This document shows positions 39,779-50,261 of a stretch of DNA of 64,000 nucleotides, in pieces. How positions within the stretch are numbered: position 1 is the first letter of the stretch; every line of letters begins with the position of its first letter. The notes beneath the pieces are model-generated. The model saw nothing but the letters and a program-made list of their open reading frames with translations. It was not told the origin of the DNA and made no database searches. The translations under genes and the position numbers were made by a program. Source of the DNA: Gracilaria gracilis (Eukaryota > Rhodophyta > Florideophyceae > Gracilariales > Gracilariaceae); the NCBI GenBank assembly GCA_030374805.1, contig JARGSG010000122.1, positions 62,001 to 126,000 on the forward strand, written 5' to 3'.

Positions 39779-41378
39779 ATGTCCTTTGCCCCGCCGCCGC
39801 AATACGCTGCGCTATGCGCGATCTGCAAGGATCTGTCGCACCTGCGCGCCGTCTCGGGCCTGCTGGGCTGGGACGAGCACGTCATGATGCCAGCGGGCGC
39901 TGCCGCGGCGCGCGCCGCTCAGAAGGCCGTGCTGGCTGCCGTCGTCCACCAGAAGGCCACCTCCAAGCAGCTCGCTTCCACCATCGTGGCCGCGAAGGAA
40001 GAGCATCACCAACTGGGCGTGTTTGAGAACGCCACCGTGCGCGATGCCGACCGCGACTACCAGAGGGCTGTACGCGTGTCGGAGCAGCTCGAGAGGAAGA
40101 TAGCTTCGAACGAGGTCGAGTCCGTGCGCGCGTGGGTCTCTGCCAGGCAGAACGGTCACTACCAACAGTTTGAGCCGTATCTGCGTAACACGCTGTTGCT
40201 CGCCAAGGAGAAAGCCGTAGCCATGAAACCGTCGAGCAAGCCGTACGACACCATGATCGATGTATTCGAGAGAGGCATGACCTCCGAGAGGCTCGCTGAG
40301 ATCTTCGGTAGTATCGCCGAACCGCTAAAGGTCAGTCTGGACAAGGTGCTACACATGAAGGCCAATTGCTCCAAGAAGGTACACCCTGCTCTACTCGGAG
40401 GCGACCTTTGGGATGTGAAAAAGCAAGCCGATCTGTGCAAAGAGATCTCCCAAGCGCTCGGCTTCGATCTCCAAAAGGGCAGAATAGGTGAGTTGCCACT
40501 TCTTGCCAACCCAAATGCTTTACTTGCATCCCAGCGCTGACAATCTCTTTTCTTTTGTAGATGAGTCGGTTCACCCTTTCACGGGCGGCGCCGGATACCA
40601 CGATGTGCGAATCACTACCCGTTACAGCAAGGAGCTGCCGTTCGAGGGCATCATGGGCGTCATTCACGAGACCGGTCACGCCATGTACGAGCAGGGTCGC
40701 AACGACAAGTACGACGGACTTCCCGTCAACGAGCCGTTGTCGATGGGTGTACACGAGTCTCAGAGCCTATTTTGGGAGCGAATGATAGCGCAGAATATCA
40801 ACTTTTGGCATGCAATGTTACCAAGGATCCACGAGAGGCTGCCGCACACCAAAGAGGTTTCAGCACATGATCTTTTCTTCGCCGTCAATCAAGTGAACAG
40901 GGGCTTCATACGTGTTGATGCGGATGAGCTAACGTATCCATTTCACATCATTTTGCGTTTTGACTTGGAGAAGAAGCTCGTTGAGGGTAGATTAGACGTC
41001 AAAGACTTGCCACAGGCGTGGAACAAGGGCATGAAGAAGCACTTGGGCGTGGAGGTGGAGGACGATAAGCTCGGCTGTTTGCAGGATATTCATTGGCCGA
41101 GTGGTGCGTTCGGGTACTTTCCTTCTTATACCCTCGGCGCCATGATGGCGGCGCAGCTGTTCCGACACTTGAAGAACAAGGTGATGCCGGATGTTGAGGA
41201 ACGGATTGCAAACGGAGAGTTTAGGGGTATAAGAGAGTGGCTTCGCACGGAGATTCATGAGGTAGGTAGTCTCTACGAATCGCTGGACGAATTGCTGGAG
41301 AAAGTCACTGGCGAACCACTCAATCCACAGTGCTTCCTTGACTATCTTGAAGACAAGTACGCCAAAGTGTACTCTTAA
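39779..41378 (+). CDS. M32 (Taq-type) metallocarboxypeptidase, intact, one intron
   Basis: M32 enzymes are zinc carboxypeptidases that remove C-terminal residues from peptides, usually in the cytosol. Two exons, 39779-40487 and 40561-41378, join in frame across a 73 bp GT-AG intron (the split codon gives Asp in KGRI-D-ESVHP). The product is about 508 residues, the usual length for M32. An upstream in-frame ATG at 39752 would add nine. The zinc site is HETGH (codons 40665-40679), followed by the family motif HESQSLFWE with the third ligand. The start DLSHLRAVSGLLGWDEHVMMP also fits M32. AATAAA lies at 41484. This is the only complete copy of three in the window. M32 genes have a patchy distribution in eukaryotes. 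Confidence 0.9.
40488..40560 (+). other. Intron of the carboxypeptidase gene
   Basis: Donor GTGAGTTG, pyrimidine-rich tract CTCTTTTCTTTTGTAG at the acceptor, 73 bp. Splicing restores the M32 frame. The intron is conserved in the truncated copy. Confidence 0.9.
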
Positions 41379-41683
41379 AATGCTACCGGCGATTGACTAA
41401 TGTTACAAGTAGAAGAAAGTCCTGTCCCACTGTTTTCAGCAAGGTGAGAAATTACTGGATCTGAATTATGGTTCTGCTATTGAAATAAACTATATATAGT
41501 ACAAATGTGTTTCATGACTTCTTTTAATTTGTTTATCGATAGGTATTCAATTCTTTCTTAGATATCAAGGATATCTTTCAAAGACTCTTTCCGAGCTATT
41601 CCCGATCCATTTGACGAGGGTTAGGAAGCGGGCTTCGAAATGCTCTGATTTTAGTATCGCCCAGAAAGTATACCCGCATGTGC

Positions 41684-44260
41684 CTAAGCGCTGTCGCCGT
41701 TGTTCTGACTGCTAAGGATTTCCCTTTGCCTCCGCAGCGATTCCGCTTGGCCAGCTCTGGCCCTTTCCTGTATCTCATCGATTCTCCTAATTGCGTCCCA
41801 TAAACGTTCACGGCCTTCCTGTGAGAAGATGTTTGGTTCTAACACGGATTCTCCAACAGTTCCAGATTCGACGCGACCAGTTGCGGATACTCTTAGTCCC
41901 GTTCCCCGCAAGGCCCTCGACAAATAACCAATTGACCTATCCACCGATAAAGAAATACTTTCAACATCAACCACCGAGTCTTCTTGACCTTCCATTCCTT
42001 CGACTATTGACATATCAACCAGCAAAATATGTCTACCTTCGTCAACTTTGTACACTGAGTTCGAAAACAGAGCTTGCATCTGGTGTCTTGTCGTGTTGGA
42101 GCCCATCGATTTCCAGTACATGTACTGTCCATGTTCTTCCGCGTCATCCTCTATTGGTACCGAAACATCTAGTACCGCTTTCGCATCTTCTGGTCTGACG
42201 AGTCCGAGGGTCTGGAATCCCGAAAGGATCGTTTCCCTCTGTGCAACACGCACATCACCATGCTCGTTGCTGAAGATAATCTGCATCTTGCCGTCACGGG
42301 CGTGGACGCGAGTTCCCCAGTATCCTCTGTGCATTGCCACACTACAGAGAAAACTGTAAAGTCCTAGTCCGTTCATACAAGTAGCAAATCCCCCTCGAAC
42401 TATGAAACACGCAACGTCTTTGAGCCGGACAAATTCATCGCAATTCATCTCAGTGGCTGATCCAAATATTTCATCTGCAAGGACTTGGACATCTTTCGAG
42501 CTAGAACAGGCAATTCTTCGTATTTCTTGAATACATTCCCACTTGCTCGGAAGCATCACAGTTTCATTCGAGAAGCCGCTTTCTCCGAGTATAAGTCCTC
42601 GTGTTAGATAGTCATAGAAGCCAAACGAAACCTTGTCTTTTGAGAATCCCTCCAACCATATAGTGCCAGCTGCGGTATCCGTGACAGAAATGTGGTTATC
42701 GTATTCTTCTCTTATGTGCTTGTTCCAAGATTTGTGGATCTGAAGAAATCGATTTATAACTGTTTGTCTCGCACTCACTTTTACAGCTGCAGAACGGTAA
42801 AGTTTTGTGGTCAAACCAATGTAAACCTGCGGAACAAGGCAATCGGCACGTGTTGGCCAAACTCCCAGCGCCTGTCTTAGAACGGGATCGGTATAGACTA
42901 CATCGTTATCATCAGAAGAACTATACAACAGTGACCAAGTCCGAGAAACTAATCCATAATTTCGTGCAACACCCTCTAACGCACACAGTGCTCCCTCAGT
43001 GGGGTGTTGATCTGCATGAGAATAGACCGCGTGGTCCACCGCCTTTCTGTGCAGCAAGTAGCCATCTCCGTCTTTCACGGCGAGAATAACAGTTGCCCTA
43101 TCTTCTCCTTTCAGCAACCCGAAGATTAATGCCATGCATTCACTAGCCCACCATGTAAACATATAGGAGAGCCTAATGCAGCCCATGTAGTGGGAAACTG
43201 TTTTCTTCTCAACGTTCCAGACATCTTGAGTATATATATTCCAGGCAGTGGCTTTCAAGAAGAATGCCCTATCGTCAGTATGCACCGGTTTCTCAGCGTA
43301 TTCTAAACCTCTTGGCACAAATGCGAATTCATCCATCATCGAGAGTATGGTTAGGTTATCCACTTCCTCGACGTCATCGAAAATGGGGGCCGGTAGAACT
43401 GAAAACTGCATTTTCGATAGTACGCAGAGAGCCCATTTCTTCATTTGAATGTAGTCATCTTTCCAATATCCTAAGTCTTTCGGCCAGAAACCACTGAGAA
43501 TCATTCCTGAAATTCTGTTCATGATCCTGCTAACGGATACAAACTCTCCCTGATCTCCCAAGAGCCCAGAAACGGCATCAGCTACTTCCACAGTGCCCCA
43601 TCCCAGTCGACCTAACGAACGCTCGGCCCTCAGCCAGACACGGGACTCTAGGATTTCGTGAGATATGTGAGGAGAAAGCTTGAGAACTCGAAGACATGCA
43701 TATGGGACGAGCCCAGAATTGTACCAACCCAAAGTGTTCCTTCCCTTGTCTTTTTGTCTGGTGGATATGACTTGATCGCACCAGAGAATTACATACTTCA
43801 CATTGGGAATCTTCGAGCATCCCTCAATGACATTCACTAGAGCCTCCTGATCCCTGTCGGACATCTTCGCAATCAAGTTCTTACCTTTTCGTTTCCATCT
43901 TGCTTCTTCCTCATGCTTGTAAGAAACGGCAAGTAAATGCGTATCAGCCAGCTTGAGAAGAGATTCAACACTTTCCGAGAAGCAACAAGAGAGTTTTCTC
44001 GCTTCCCATTCTGAGATAACATTTCGGGCATCTGCACGAGTTGTTCGAATTTTCCGAGAAAGGCCAAGTTTGACCGCTTCCACACCCTTCAACCCCAATT
44101 CAGCGTACAAGGTCCCAAGGCCTTTCAACTTTGGATCCACGTTATCCTTTGCGGGAGGTAGAATTCTCGATTGGGTATTGCAAATGTTACGGAGGATTTC
44201 GGTGGTGGGAACGCCTTGAGCTATTGCTGCTCTTAAACATGTGTGAAGATCAGAATCCAT
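41684..44260 (-). CDS. Uncharacterised 858-residue protein
   Basis: A single uninterrupted frame starts with ATG at 44260 (MDSDLHTCLRAAIAQG). Composition is that of an ordinary soluble protein, with many Trp and Cys and no signal peptide. A helical N-terminal third (EARWKRKGKNLIAKMSDRD) is followed by a large central region. Two mildly hydrophobic stretches occur (LSYMFTWWASECMALIFGLL and FIVRGGFATCMNGLGLYSFL). The end is charged and helical (RRIDEIQERARAGQ). I recognise no domain. It is convergent with the carboxypeptidase gene, with about 300 bp between the stops. Length, open frame and lack of decay argue for a real host gene, possibly lineage-restricted. Confidence 0.75.
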   Translation of the reverse strand: MDSDLHTCLRAAIAQGVPTTEILRNICNTQSRILPPAKDNVDPKLKGLGTLYAELGLKGVEAVKLGLSRKIRTTRADARNVISEWEARKLSCCFSESVESLLKLADTHLLAVSYKHEEEARWKRKGKNLIAKMSDRDQEALVNVIEGCSKIPNVKYVILWCDQVISTRQKDKGRNTLGWYNSGLVPYACLRVLKLSPHISHEILESRVWLRAERSLGRLGWGTVEVADAVSGLLGDQGEFVSVSRIMNRISGMILSGFWPKDLGYWKDDYIQMKKWALCVLSKMQFSVLPAPIFDDVEEVDNLTILSMMDEFAFVPRGLEYAEKPVHTDDRAFFLKATAWNIYTQDVWNVEKKTVSHYMGCIRLSYMFTWWASECMALIFGLLKGEDRATVILAVKDGDGYLLHRKAVDHAVYSHADQHPTEGALCALEGVARNYGLVSRTWSLLYSSSDDNDVVYTDPVLRQALGVWPTRADCLVPQVYIGLTTKLYRSAAVKVSARQTVINRFLQIHKSWNKHIREEYDNHISVTDTAAGTIWLEGFSKDKVSFGFYDYLTRGLILGESGFSNETVMLPSKWECIQEIRRIACSSSKDVQVLADEIFGSATEMNCDEFVRLKDVACFIVRGGFATCMNGLGLYSFLCSVAMHRGYWGTRVHARDGKMQIIFSNEHGDVRVAQRETILSGFQTLGLVRPEDAKAVLDVSVPIEDDAEEHGQYMYWKSMGSNTTRHQMQALFSNSVYKVDEGRHILLVDMSIVEGMEGQEDSVVDVESISLSVDRSIGYLSRALRGTGLRVSATGRVESGTVGESVLEPNIFSQEGRERLWDAIRRIDEIQERARAGQAESLRRQREILSSQNNGDSA

Positions 44261-45153
44261 TGTTCAGAATACCGCAGTGTAGATAGATGGAGAGACGTTT
44301 CGTTTCACGGAATTCAAACTCGATACCGCAGTTGTCGGCTGCGACTCAGTACAAAAAGGAGGCGAGTGTTATGACGCTGAACACTTTCAGAGTACAAGCA
44401 CTAGGCAAGAAGAATACACAACAACAAATGCTAACTGTCGTTTACACGTACATACAGATGAATGCTGATCACACGAGCGCCAATGATTTGGTCCAAGGTT
44501 CCAAGGGGCTCTGTTTGATGCAATTCCATGTGATGTTTTTATAGATATCCTATGTTGTATTTGAAATTTCATGTTCGTGTAGCATACTTTCAAGTAAATT
44601 GGATATTTGTTTGGCTCTGGCACCCCGTACCTTCCCTCGACGGTAAGGTGATCTCCGATGGGGGTGTTGCTTTCCGAACACTCGATGGGCATAACATGCG
44701 TCCCTTGTGTGCAACGCAAAATCAACCGCAAAAAGGTTTAGAATTGTATCTAGAGCGGACATCACAAGCGCAGATTCAGCTGGGTATTATATACGCGAGG
44801 TCGTGAAGGGGGCAAAGGACTGCGGCAAAAAAAACAGCACAGTGCTCCTGCCTTCAGCCGAAGGCTGGGTCCTCAACCGGCTTTATTTGCAGAGCTCCTA
44901 TACGGCGGAGAATTGGCAATTAGCTCAATGTGCAAAGCCAATTTGGGCAAATTCAGCTAGAACAGTGCGTTGCCTACTGTTTTACACTATGAGGCAAGGT
45001 TCGCAAAGCTCAGATAACACATGATACTAATTGAAACTCCTGCGGCTTTACCTATTCTTGTCATTCTTTTTACGTATTTCTATGCCAGCTTGTGGTAATG
45101 CTATAGAAGAAGCACCCACGTTTTAATTGATGGGTTATGATTCCAATGTAGTT
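44261..45153. other. Intergenic stretch, no gene supported
   Basis: The region holds the upstream side of the 858-residue gene and the downstream side of the interrupted vWA gene. A TTTTTATAG motif near 44535 and a small hairpin CCTTCAGCCGAAGG at 44852 are the only features noted. Confidence 0.4.
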
Positions 45154-45513
45154 TCAATGACATGTCTGGATCCAATTTTCCTTTATCCCAAGAACTACTG
45201 AGAGCCAGTCGTTCGTGTTCGTGACCAAGTGTGGGTAGCCAACAATCTCTTCCATTCTTTGAACTTGATTATCTCGTAGTACAACTCCGTACACGGAATG
45301 TCTGTTTGTACCGTCAATATTCCTTCCAGCCTGAATGAAATGTTGAACCAATTCGAAGGGCTCATAAGTGGCATGAACGTTGTGACTGCCATCACCCATA
45401 ATGACTATGGACTTGGGAGCACTTTGAGGCACACTACCAAGTTGCTTCATACATTCTTCTATGCCAGCCGCCACGTTTGTTCTCGGCGAATTCAGTGATC
45501 GAGAGTTACGAAT

Positions 45514-45766
45514 TGTAATACAAAGAGACGAGATGTCAGATCGAAGGTGAATACAGGTGAAGGGTGGTGGCCACTGCTTGTCTCTCGAGAGGAGGACGAG
45601 GCAGAGCACACCGCTGTCTTTATACTGCGCTGAACACACTCGCTCGCGGAGGAGTGTAACTACAGATTCGACGCGACGTAGCTTGTAGTGTCACGCGCAA
45701 TGCTAGTTGTGACTAAATAGAGACAGCAGTGTATCGAGAAGCTTAAAGTAGTACTAGTGTGTTACA
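45514..45766 (-). repeat. 3' LTR of Gypsy-2
   Basis: 253 bp, TGTAATAC to GTGTTACA in plus orientation. It looks identical to 49565-49817. Confidence 0.9.
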
Positions 45767-47443
45767 TTCGGTCCTTCCTTGGCCGAAGATGTCCTCGTCG
45801 AGGCCTGTGTAGATAGGAAGATATTGAGAGCTTCTTTGCAGTTTTTCAACGCGGTTCTCGGTAACCACACAGCGTCGTCTTCAGATTCGCCAACGAACTG
45901 TACGAGGTAGTGTACGCGGCGATTAAAGTGTTTGCGCCGCGATGACAGCGGAGACCTCTTGTTCAATGGATCCATCGCTGTCTATGACAATGTCCAACGG
46001 GCCCTTGTCGGACGTGTAGAAGCGGCGGAGCTTTGAAACATGAAAGACGTCGTGTGCGCGGCGCATGATTGATGGAAGCTCGATGCGATAAGTAACAGGT
46101 CCCAACCGTTCGCGAATTCGAAAAGGACCAATGAACCGCGGCTGCCACTTCTTTGGTAAAGTGGATCTTCGCGTAAGAGAGAGAGATTCAGCGCGTAGTA
46201 ATACGAGGTCATCGACAGAGAAGTCAATGTGCTGTCTACGGCGATCGGCGTAAAACTTCTGAGTGGATACTGCATTAGCAAGATGGTCGCGTGCCAACCT
46301 GATCATTGCTTCGCGACGTTGAATGTAGTCGGCGGCGGACTGTGCGCGTTCGCTGCAGTGTTCCAAGGAGCGGGTAACCGGAGTGTGGGGAATGTAACCC
46401 AGTGCCACCTCGAACGGGGCGCGGCGGGTGCTGGAGTGACGGGAAGAATTATACTGAAACTCGACGGAAGGTAAGATGGGTATCCCAAGACGAAGGCGCT
46501 GCTTGGATGCAGGACCGGAGCATAGACGACAGAGTTCGGATGAGGTTCTCAGACTGCCCATCCGTTTGCGGGTGATCAGTGGTTGAGATATTGTTCCGAA
46601 TGTTCAACAAGTCAGTCAAAGTTTTCCAGAAACGAGAACGCACCTTCGGATCGCGGTCGGATACGAGTGTGTGCGGCACACCGTGTTTCGAGAAGAGATG
46701 TAGTTCGAATAAGTTAGCGGTATCTAAAGCAGTGGCAGCTTTCGTCGTAGGGATGAATATGGACTGCTTCGACAATTTGTCCACGATGACTAAGATCGCA
46801 TCAAATCCGTTGTCGGAGTGCGGGAGTTCTGTGAGGAAATCAAAGGTAACCATCTCCCAGCATCGTTGTGGTATGGGGAGTGGCTGCAGGAGTCCCTGGG
46901 TTGGTTGGTTCAGCGCCTTGTTAGACTTACTGTATACCAGAATGTCGTCGATGTAGAGGACGAGGCAACGGCCGTTGAGGTGACGTAGCGCTGAGGCGAT
47001 GAGGCGGGAGAAGGCTGCTGGTGCATTGCATAAGCCGAAGCACAACACACGCCATTCGAAAGAGCCAAAGCGGGTCCTGATGGCTGTTTTGTGGCAGTCT
47101 TCGTCTTTTATGCGCATCTGATGGTAGGCGCCGACGAGATCAATCTGTGAAAAGACTGTAGCACCTGCCACCTGATCCAAAGCCTCGTCGATGAGCGGTA
47201 GAGGGCGTGGCGTCCTGGAATCGTGATGCTGTTGAGGGCGCGGTAGTCGCATACCATGCGCAGCTGTCCGGACTTCTTGCGGACGAAGAAGACTGGGGCT
47301 CCGAACGGAGAGGAAGACGGGCGGATGAGGCCCTTCTGTAGAAGCTCGTCCAATGTGTTTCGAAGCATATTCAGCTCTTCATGTGAGAGCCTGATAACCG
47401 GGGCGAACAGGGGGAGGTTTGTCCGGAAGTAAGTTGATTTCAA
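45754..47443 (-). pseudogene. Gypsy-2 reverse transcriptase-integrase fusion and chromodomain
   Basis: The reverse transcriptase starts near 47443 with IRPSSSPFGAPVFFVRKKSG and VCDYRALNSITIP, changes frame near 47215, and continues through TVFSQIDLVGAYHQM to YIDDILVYSKSN at about 46920. The next codons read KALNQPTQGLLQPLP and then integrase core text MVTFDFLTELP, so palm is joined straight to integrase. Two acidic integrase positions are visible (TFDFL, VSDRDPKVRSRFW), and the Glu lies in GQSENLIRT. A second frame change leads to the C-terminal domain (VDDLVLLRAESLS, FHVSKLRRFY) and a chromodomain-like end (RVHYLVQFVGESEDDAVWLP). The frame ends inside the LTR. Confidence 0.85.
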
Positions 47444-47539
47444 AGTCGTGTTCGCGCTGCGGAGGCAGCTCGTACGGTAACTCTTCCCTGAAGACGTCCG
47501 AAAACTCGTCGGACGATGGGGGCCAACTCGTTGTGGCAG

Positions 47540-48061
47540 TCAACGGACGCGGAAGGCGGCGTTTTTGGGTTGTAAGCGAAGCGCGAAAAGTTCACAGGCA
47601 CGCTTCTTGACGAGGCGACGCATACGCTTGAACGAGATACTGGGTACTGTGGGGTTAGTCTTGGGCTTTGACGAAGGAGATTGGTGACGTGGCAACACTT
47701 TCATACGAGAACCATCTGCGCGCTTGATGGTTAGCGTGTACGCCGACCAATCGACATACGGTCGTACTTCACGGAGCCATTGACGCCCAACTGTAACCAG
47801 CGGAAGTCCATCTTCATTGTCATTCATGTCTATAACGTAGACAGAGACGGGGGCTTCACTGTTCTCGACGGCGATTGAGGTTCGTGCCTGGTAGAGGATC
47901 GGCACGACAGAGTTGTTTCCAAGTTCGGTGTAGGGATAGTCTGAAGATTCCAGAAGCAGACCACACGAACGTGCGGTATTCAGCGAGACGAAGGCGTGCG
48001 AGGCGCCTGGATCCAGGTGGAACGCGACTGGGCAGCCATTCAGCGAACCATTGTATATCAT
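47540..48061 (-). pseudogene. Gypsy-2 protease region
   Basis: The block GCPVAFHLDPGASHAFVS matches the start of a retroviral-type aspartic protease. Pro stands where Thr or Ser normally follows the catalytic Asp. A VGRQWLREV block marks the second half. The protein continues into a Lys/Arg-rich linker before reverse transcriptase. Confidence 0.7.
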
Positions 48062-48145
48062 CTCACCGATTGGGTCAACGTCGATGGCTGAAAGTTTTGG
48101 AGAAGCACCGACGTTGGCATCTTCCGCACTGTTGTGCGGGGGTGG

Positions 48146-49512
48146 CTAGTTTTTCGAACGGCCTCTCTGAGCGGAGGCACCAGCCACGGTGGTGCGACAA
48201 GGATGACTAGTGTCGCTCCAGGGTCCTTTTCCGCATTTCATGCAGCGGTCGTGGGCGCGGTAGATGCGATTCTCCTGGGGGTTACGGATGTCAGCAGGTC
48301 CCCAGCAGTCGTTGGAGAGGTCCTTTCCAATCAACGAAGGTTCGTTAGACTTCTCCGAGGACGACTTTGAGGAGCGATCTTTGTTCTTCGCATTCTTCGA
48401 CTTTGAGGACTGTCCAGCTTGTCCTTCGTTCCACTTCTCAGAGATATAGATGGTACGAACGTAGTTGTAGACTTCAGACATGCTAGGAGGGTGGCCGTCA
48501 GGGAAGCGGATGGACAACTTCTTCTTGAACAAGACTGGTAGTGATAGCTGAAAGAAAGTAAACGCTTCTGAAACAGGAAGTGTCGCAGATATCTACAAGC
48601 TGGCGGAACTTCGTGATATGGCTCTCAAGAGATCCATCGCTGAAACGCAAGCGAATCAATTGGACACGCGCAAGAGCTGTTTCGTTGGCGGGGACGAACT
48701 CACCGAGCATAGCAGCTTGGAGTTCATCGAGAGTGGCGATCGGGTTTCCATCGCGAATCGAACGTGCGTACCAATTGTCTGCGTTGTCGCGCAGAAGACA
48801 AGAGGCAATGTGGACCTCCTGTGTATCGGTGATGGACGGACAGAGAGATGTTACCTTTCGCACGTTGGATATGAATGATCTTACCTTAATGGACGTGCGC
48901 TCGCTGTCTCGTCCATGATAGGTCGAGAAATTTGAGGACTTCAGGACCTGTAGGAGGGATGTGGAAGAACCAGGTGTGGAAGTGTTTGGCCGCACTGCAC
49001 TCTCCGGATTACGTCGCGGCGGCAGTGAGGGTGGGGATGGTAACCTGGGAGGTGCTTCGAGGCGGTTCTGAAGCGTGTTGAGTTGAGCGACAACCATAGA
49101 CATGGTTTGCTGCTGTTCCTGTATCATTGACAAGAGTTTCGTTGCTGCTACCTGCGGTGAAGAATGTGTGGAAACCAAATTGATGGCTGCTGTGTTCCCC
49201 ACCGGAGCCTCTGAGGTAGGAACAGATTCGGACCGAGTTGGCTGTGTAGGTAGGTTCGCATGCACCGAAGGTTGCGAGGTTGCGGAGGACAGGAACAGGG
49301 TTCGATTGTTGGTGCGCAGATGGCAGAGTTGGAGGAGGCAGGGGTTGCGGAGCGGAGTGAGCCGAGCCTGAACCATTGTTTGAGGGGTGATGCACGGAAG
49401 GCTGTGTCGGGGGAGTCGTCGGGTGTGAACCGGAATGATGGGAAGCACTCTGGTGGGACGAAGCTGTCGGAGTGTTCCGGCGGCCCAGTTTGGACTGACA
49501 AGCCAGCGGCAT
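48146..49512 (-). pseudogene. Gypsy-2 Gag, frameshifted
   Basis: An ATG at 49512 (MPLACQSKLGRR) starts a Pro/Ser/His-rich N-terminal part that passes by frameshift into the main Gag frame. That frame has the retrotransposon Gag core: SCLLRDNADNWYARSI, then EFVPANETALARVQLIRLRF. A second frameshift near 48540 leads to the nucleocapsid region with CMKCGKGPWSDTSHPC, a C-X2-C...H...C zinc knuckle with unusual spacing. Confidence 0.75.
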
Positions 49513-49552
49513 GGTTTAGAGGGCGGTGTTCCAGCGGTGAGGAACGTAAGAT

Positions 49553-49562
49553 GATGCTACCA
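49553..49562 (-). other. Primer-binding site of Gypsy-2
   Basis: On the minus strand TGGTAGCATC starts two bases after the LTR. TGGTAGCA is complementary to the TGCTACCA end of many initiator methionine tRNAs. Confidence 0.65.
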
Positions 49563-49564
49563 AT

Positions 49565-49817
49565 TGTAATACAAAGAGACGAGATGTCAGATCGAAGGTG
49601 AATACAGGTGAAGGGTGGTGGCCACTGCTTGTCTCTCGAGAGGAGGACGAGGCAGAGCACACCGCTGTCTTTATACTGCGCTGAACACACTCGCTCGCGG
49701 AGGAGTGTAACTACAGATTCGACGCGACGTAGCTTGTAGTGTCACGCGCAATGCTAGTTGTGACTAAATAGAGACAGCAGTGTATCGAGAAGCTTAAAGT
49801 AGTACTAGTGTGTTACA
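49565..49817 (-). repeat. 5' LTR of Gypsy-2
   Basis: 253 bp, apparently identical to the other LTR. CGAAT follows at 49818. Confidence 0.9.
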
Positions 49818-50253
49818 CGAATGCGCAAGTGGAATTGATCAACGTCATTGGTTATTGCACTGACAACACTGGTCTCCGTATCGCCATATTGCACAGCAGC
49901 CCAACGAGAGCTATGCTCAGAAGATATGATAGCGGCCACTATTTTGACATAGTTCTTTTGAAGCGAAAACTCTGTAGAATTCAAAGAACCACTGCCATCG
50001 ACGGCAAAACAAATACTAACAGCACAATCATCTTCCGCGGCGTTGTGAACGGCTATGGCTGATGTCTTCACAGATGGCAAAAAAGTTTTGTGATATTTGT
50101 GATTGTTCCTGAGGAAAGAGGCAGAGCTCAACGACCACAAAACGGCAGCCAGAAGAAAAGAGGTAAGCGGGTGAGAAAACTTCATGTTCAAGGCCAGTTG
50201 GAACATTTTCATGTACTCCTTGTGAGGGACGACACGCGGCTTTCGTTGCGAAC

Positions 50254-50261
50254 TTTATATA
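50254..50261 (-). promoter_or_regulatory. TATA box of the split vWA gene
   Basis: TATATAAA on the minus strand lies about 70 bp upstream of the ATG at 50185. Confidence 0.65.

Larger units (their letters stand above)
45514..49817 (-). mobile_element. Young Gypsy chromovirus (Gypsy-2), internally deleted
   Basis: The 253 bp LTRs at each end look identical by eye. CGAAT is duplicated on both sides (45509-45513 and 49818-49822). Read on the minus strand the order is LTR, primer-binding site, gag, protease, part of reverse transcriptase, integrase, chromodomain-like part and LTR. The thumb of reverse transcriptase, all of RNase H and the zinc-binding part of integrase are missing through an in-frame deletion. 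Several frameshifts also occur. Identical LTRs with lesions in every gene suggest that it was moved by proteins from another copy. Confidence 0.9.
45154..50185 (-). pseudogene. Secreted von Willebrand factor A protein, split by a Gypsy insertion
   Basis: The ATG at 50185 starts MKFSHPLTSFLLAAVLWSLS, a signal peptide. The first half of a vWA domain follows, with an intact metal site D-G-S-G-S in ICFAVDGSGSLN, up to the CGAAT duplication at 49818. The second half resumes left of the element at 45513 (TNVAAGIEECMKQLG, then IVIMGDGSHN) and ends with TGA at 45154. Without the element and one CGAAT the two halves join in a single frame of about 240 codons. With it, translation stops a few codons into the LTR, after HLRIRVTH. 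vWA domains bind ligands through a divalent metal. The gene is a paralogue of the GC-rich one at 19938-20846. Both flanking gene halves look undecayed. Confidence 0.85.
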
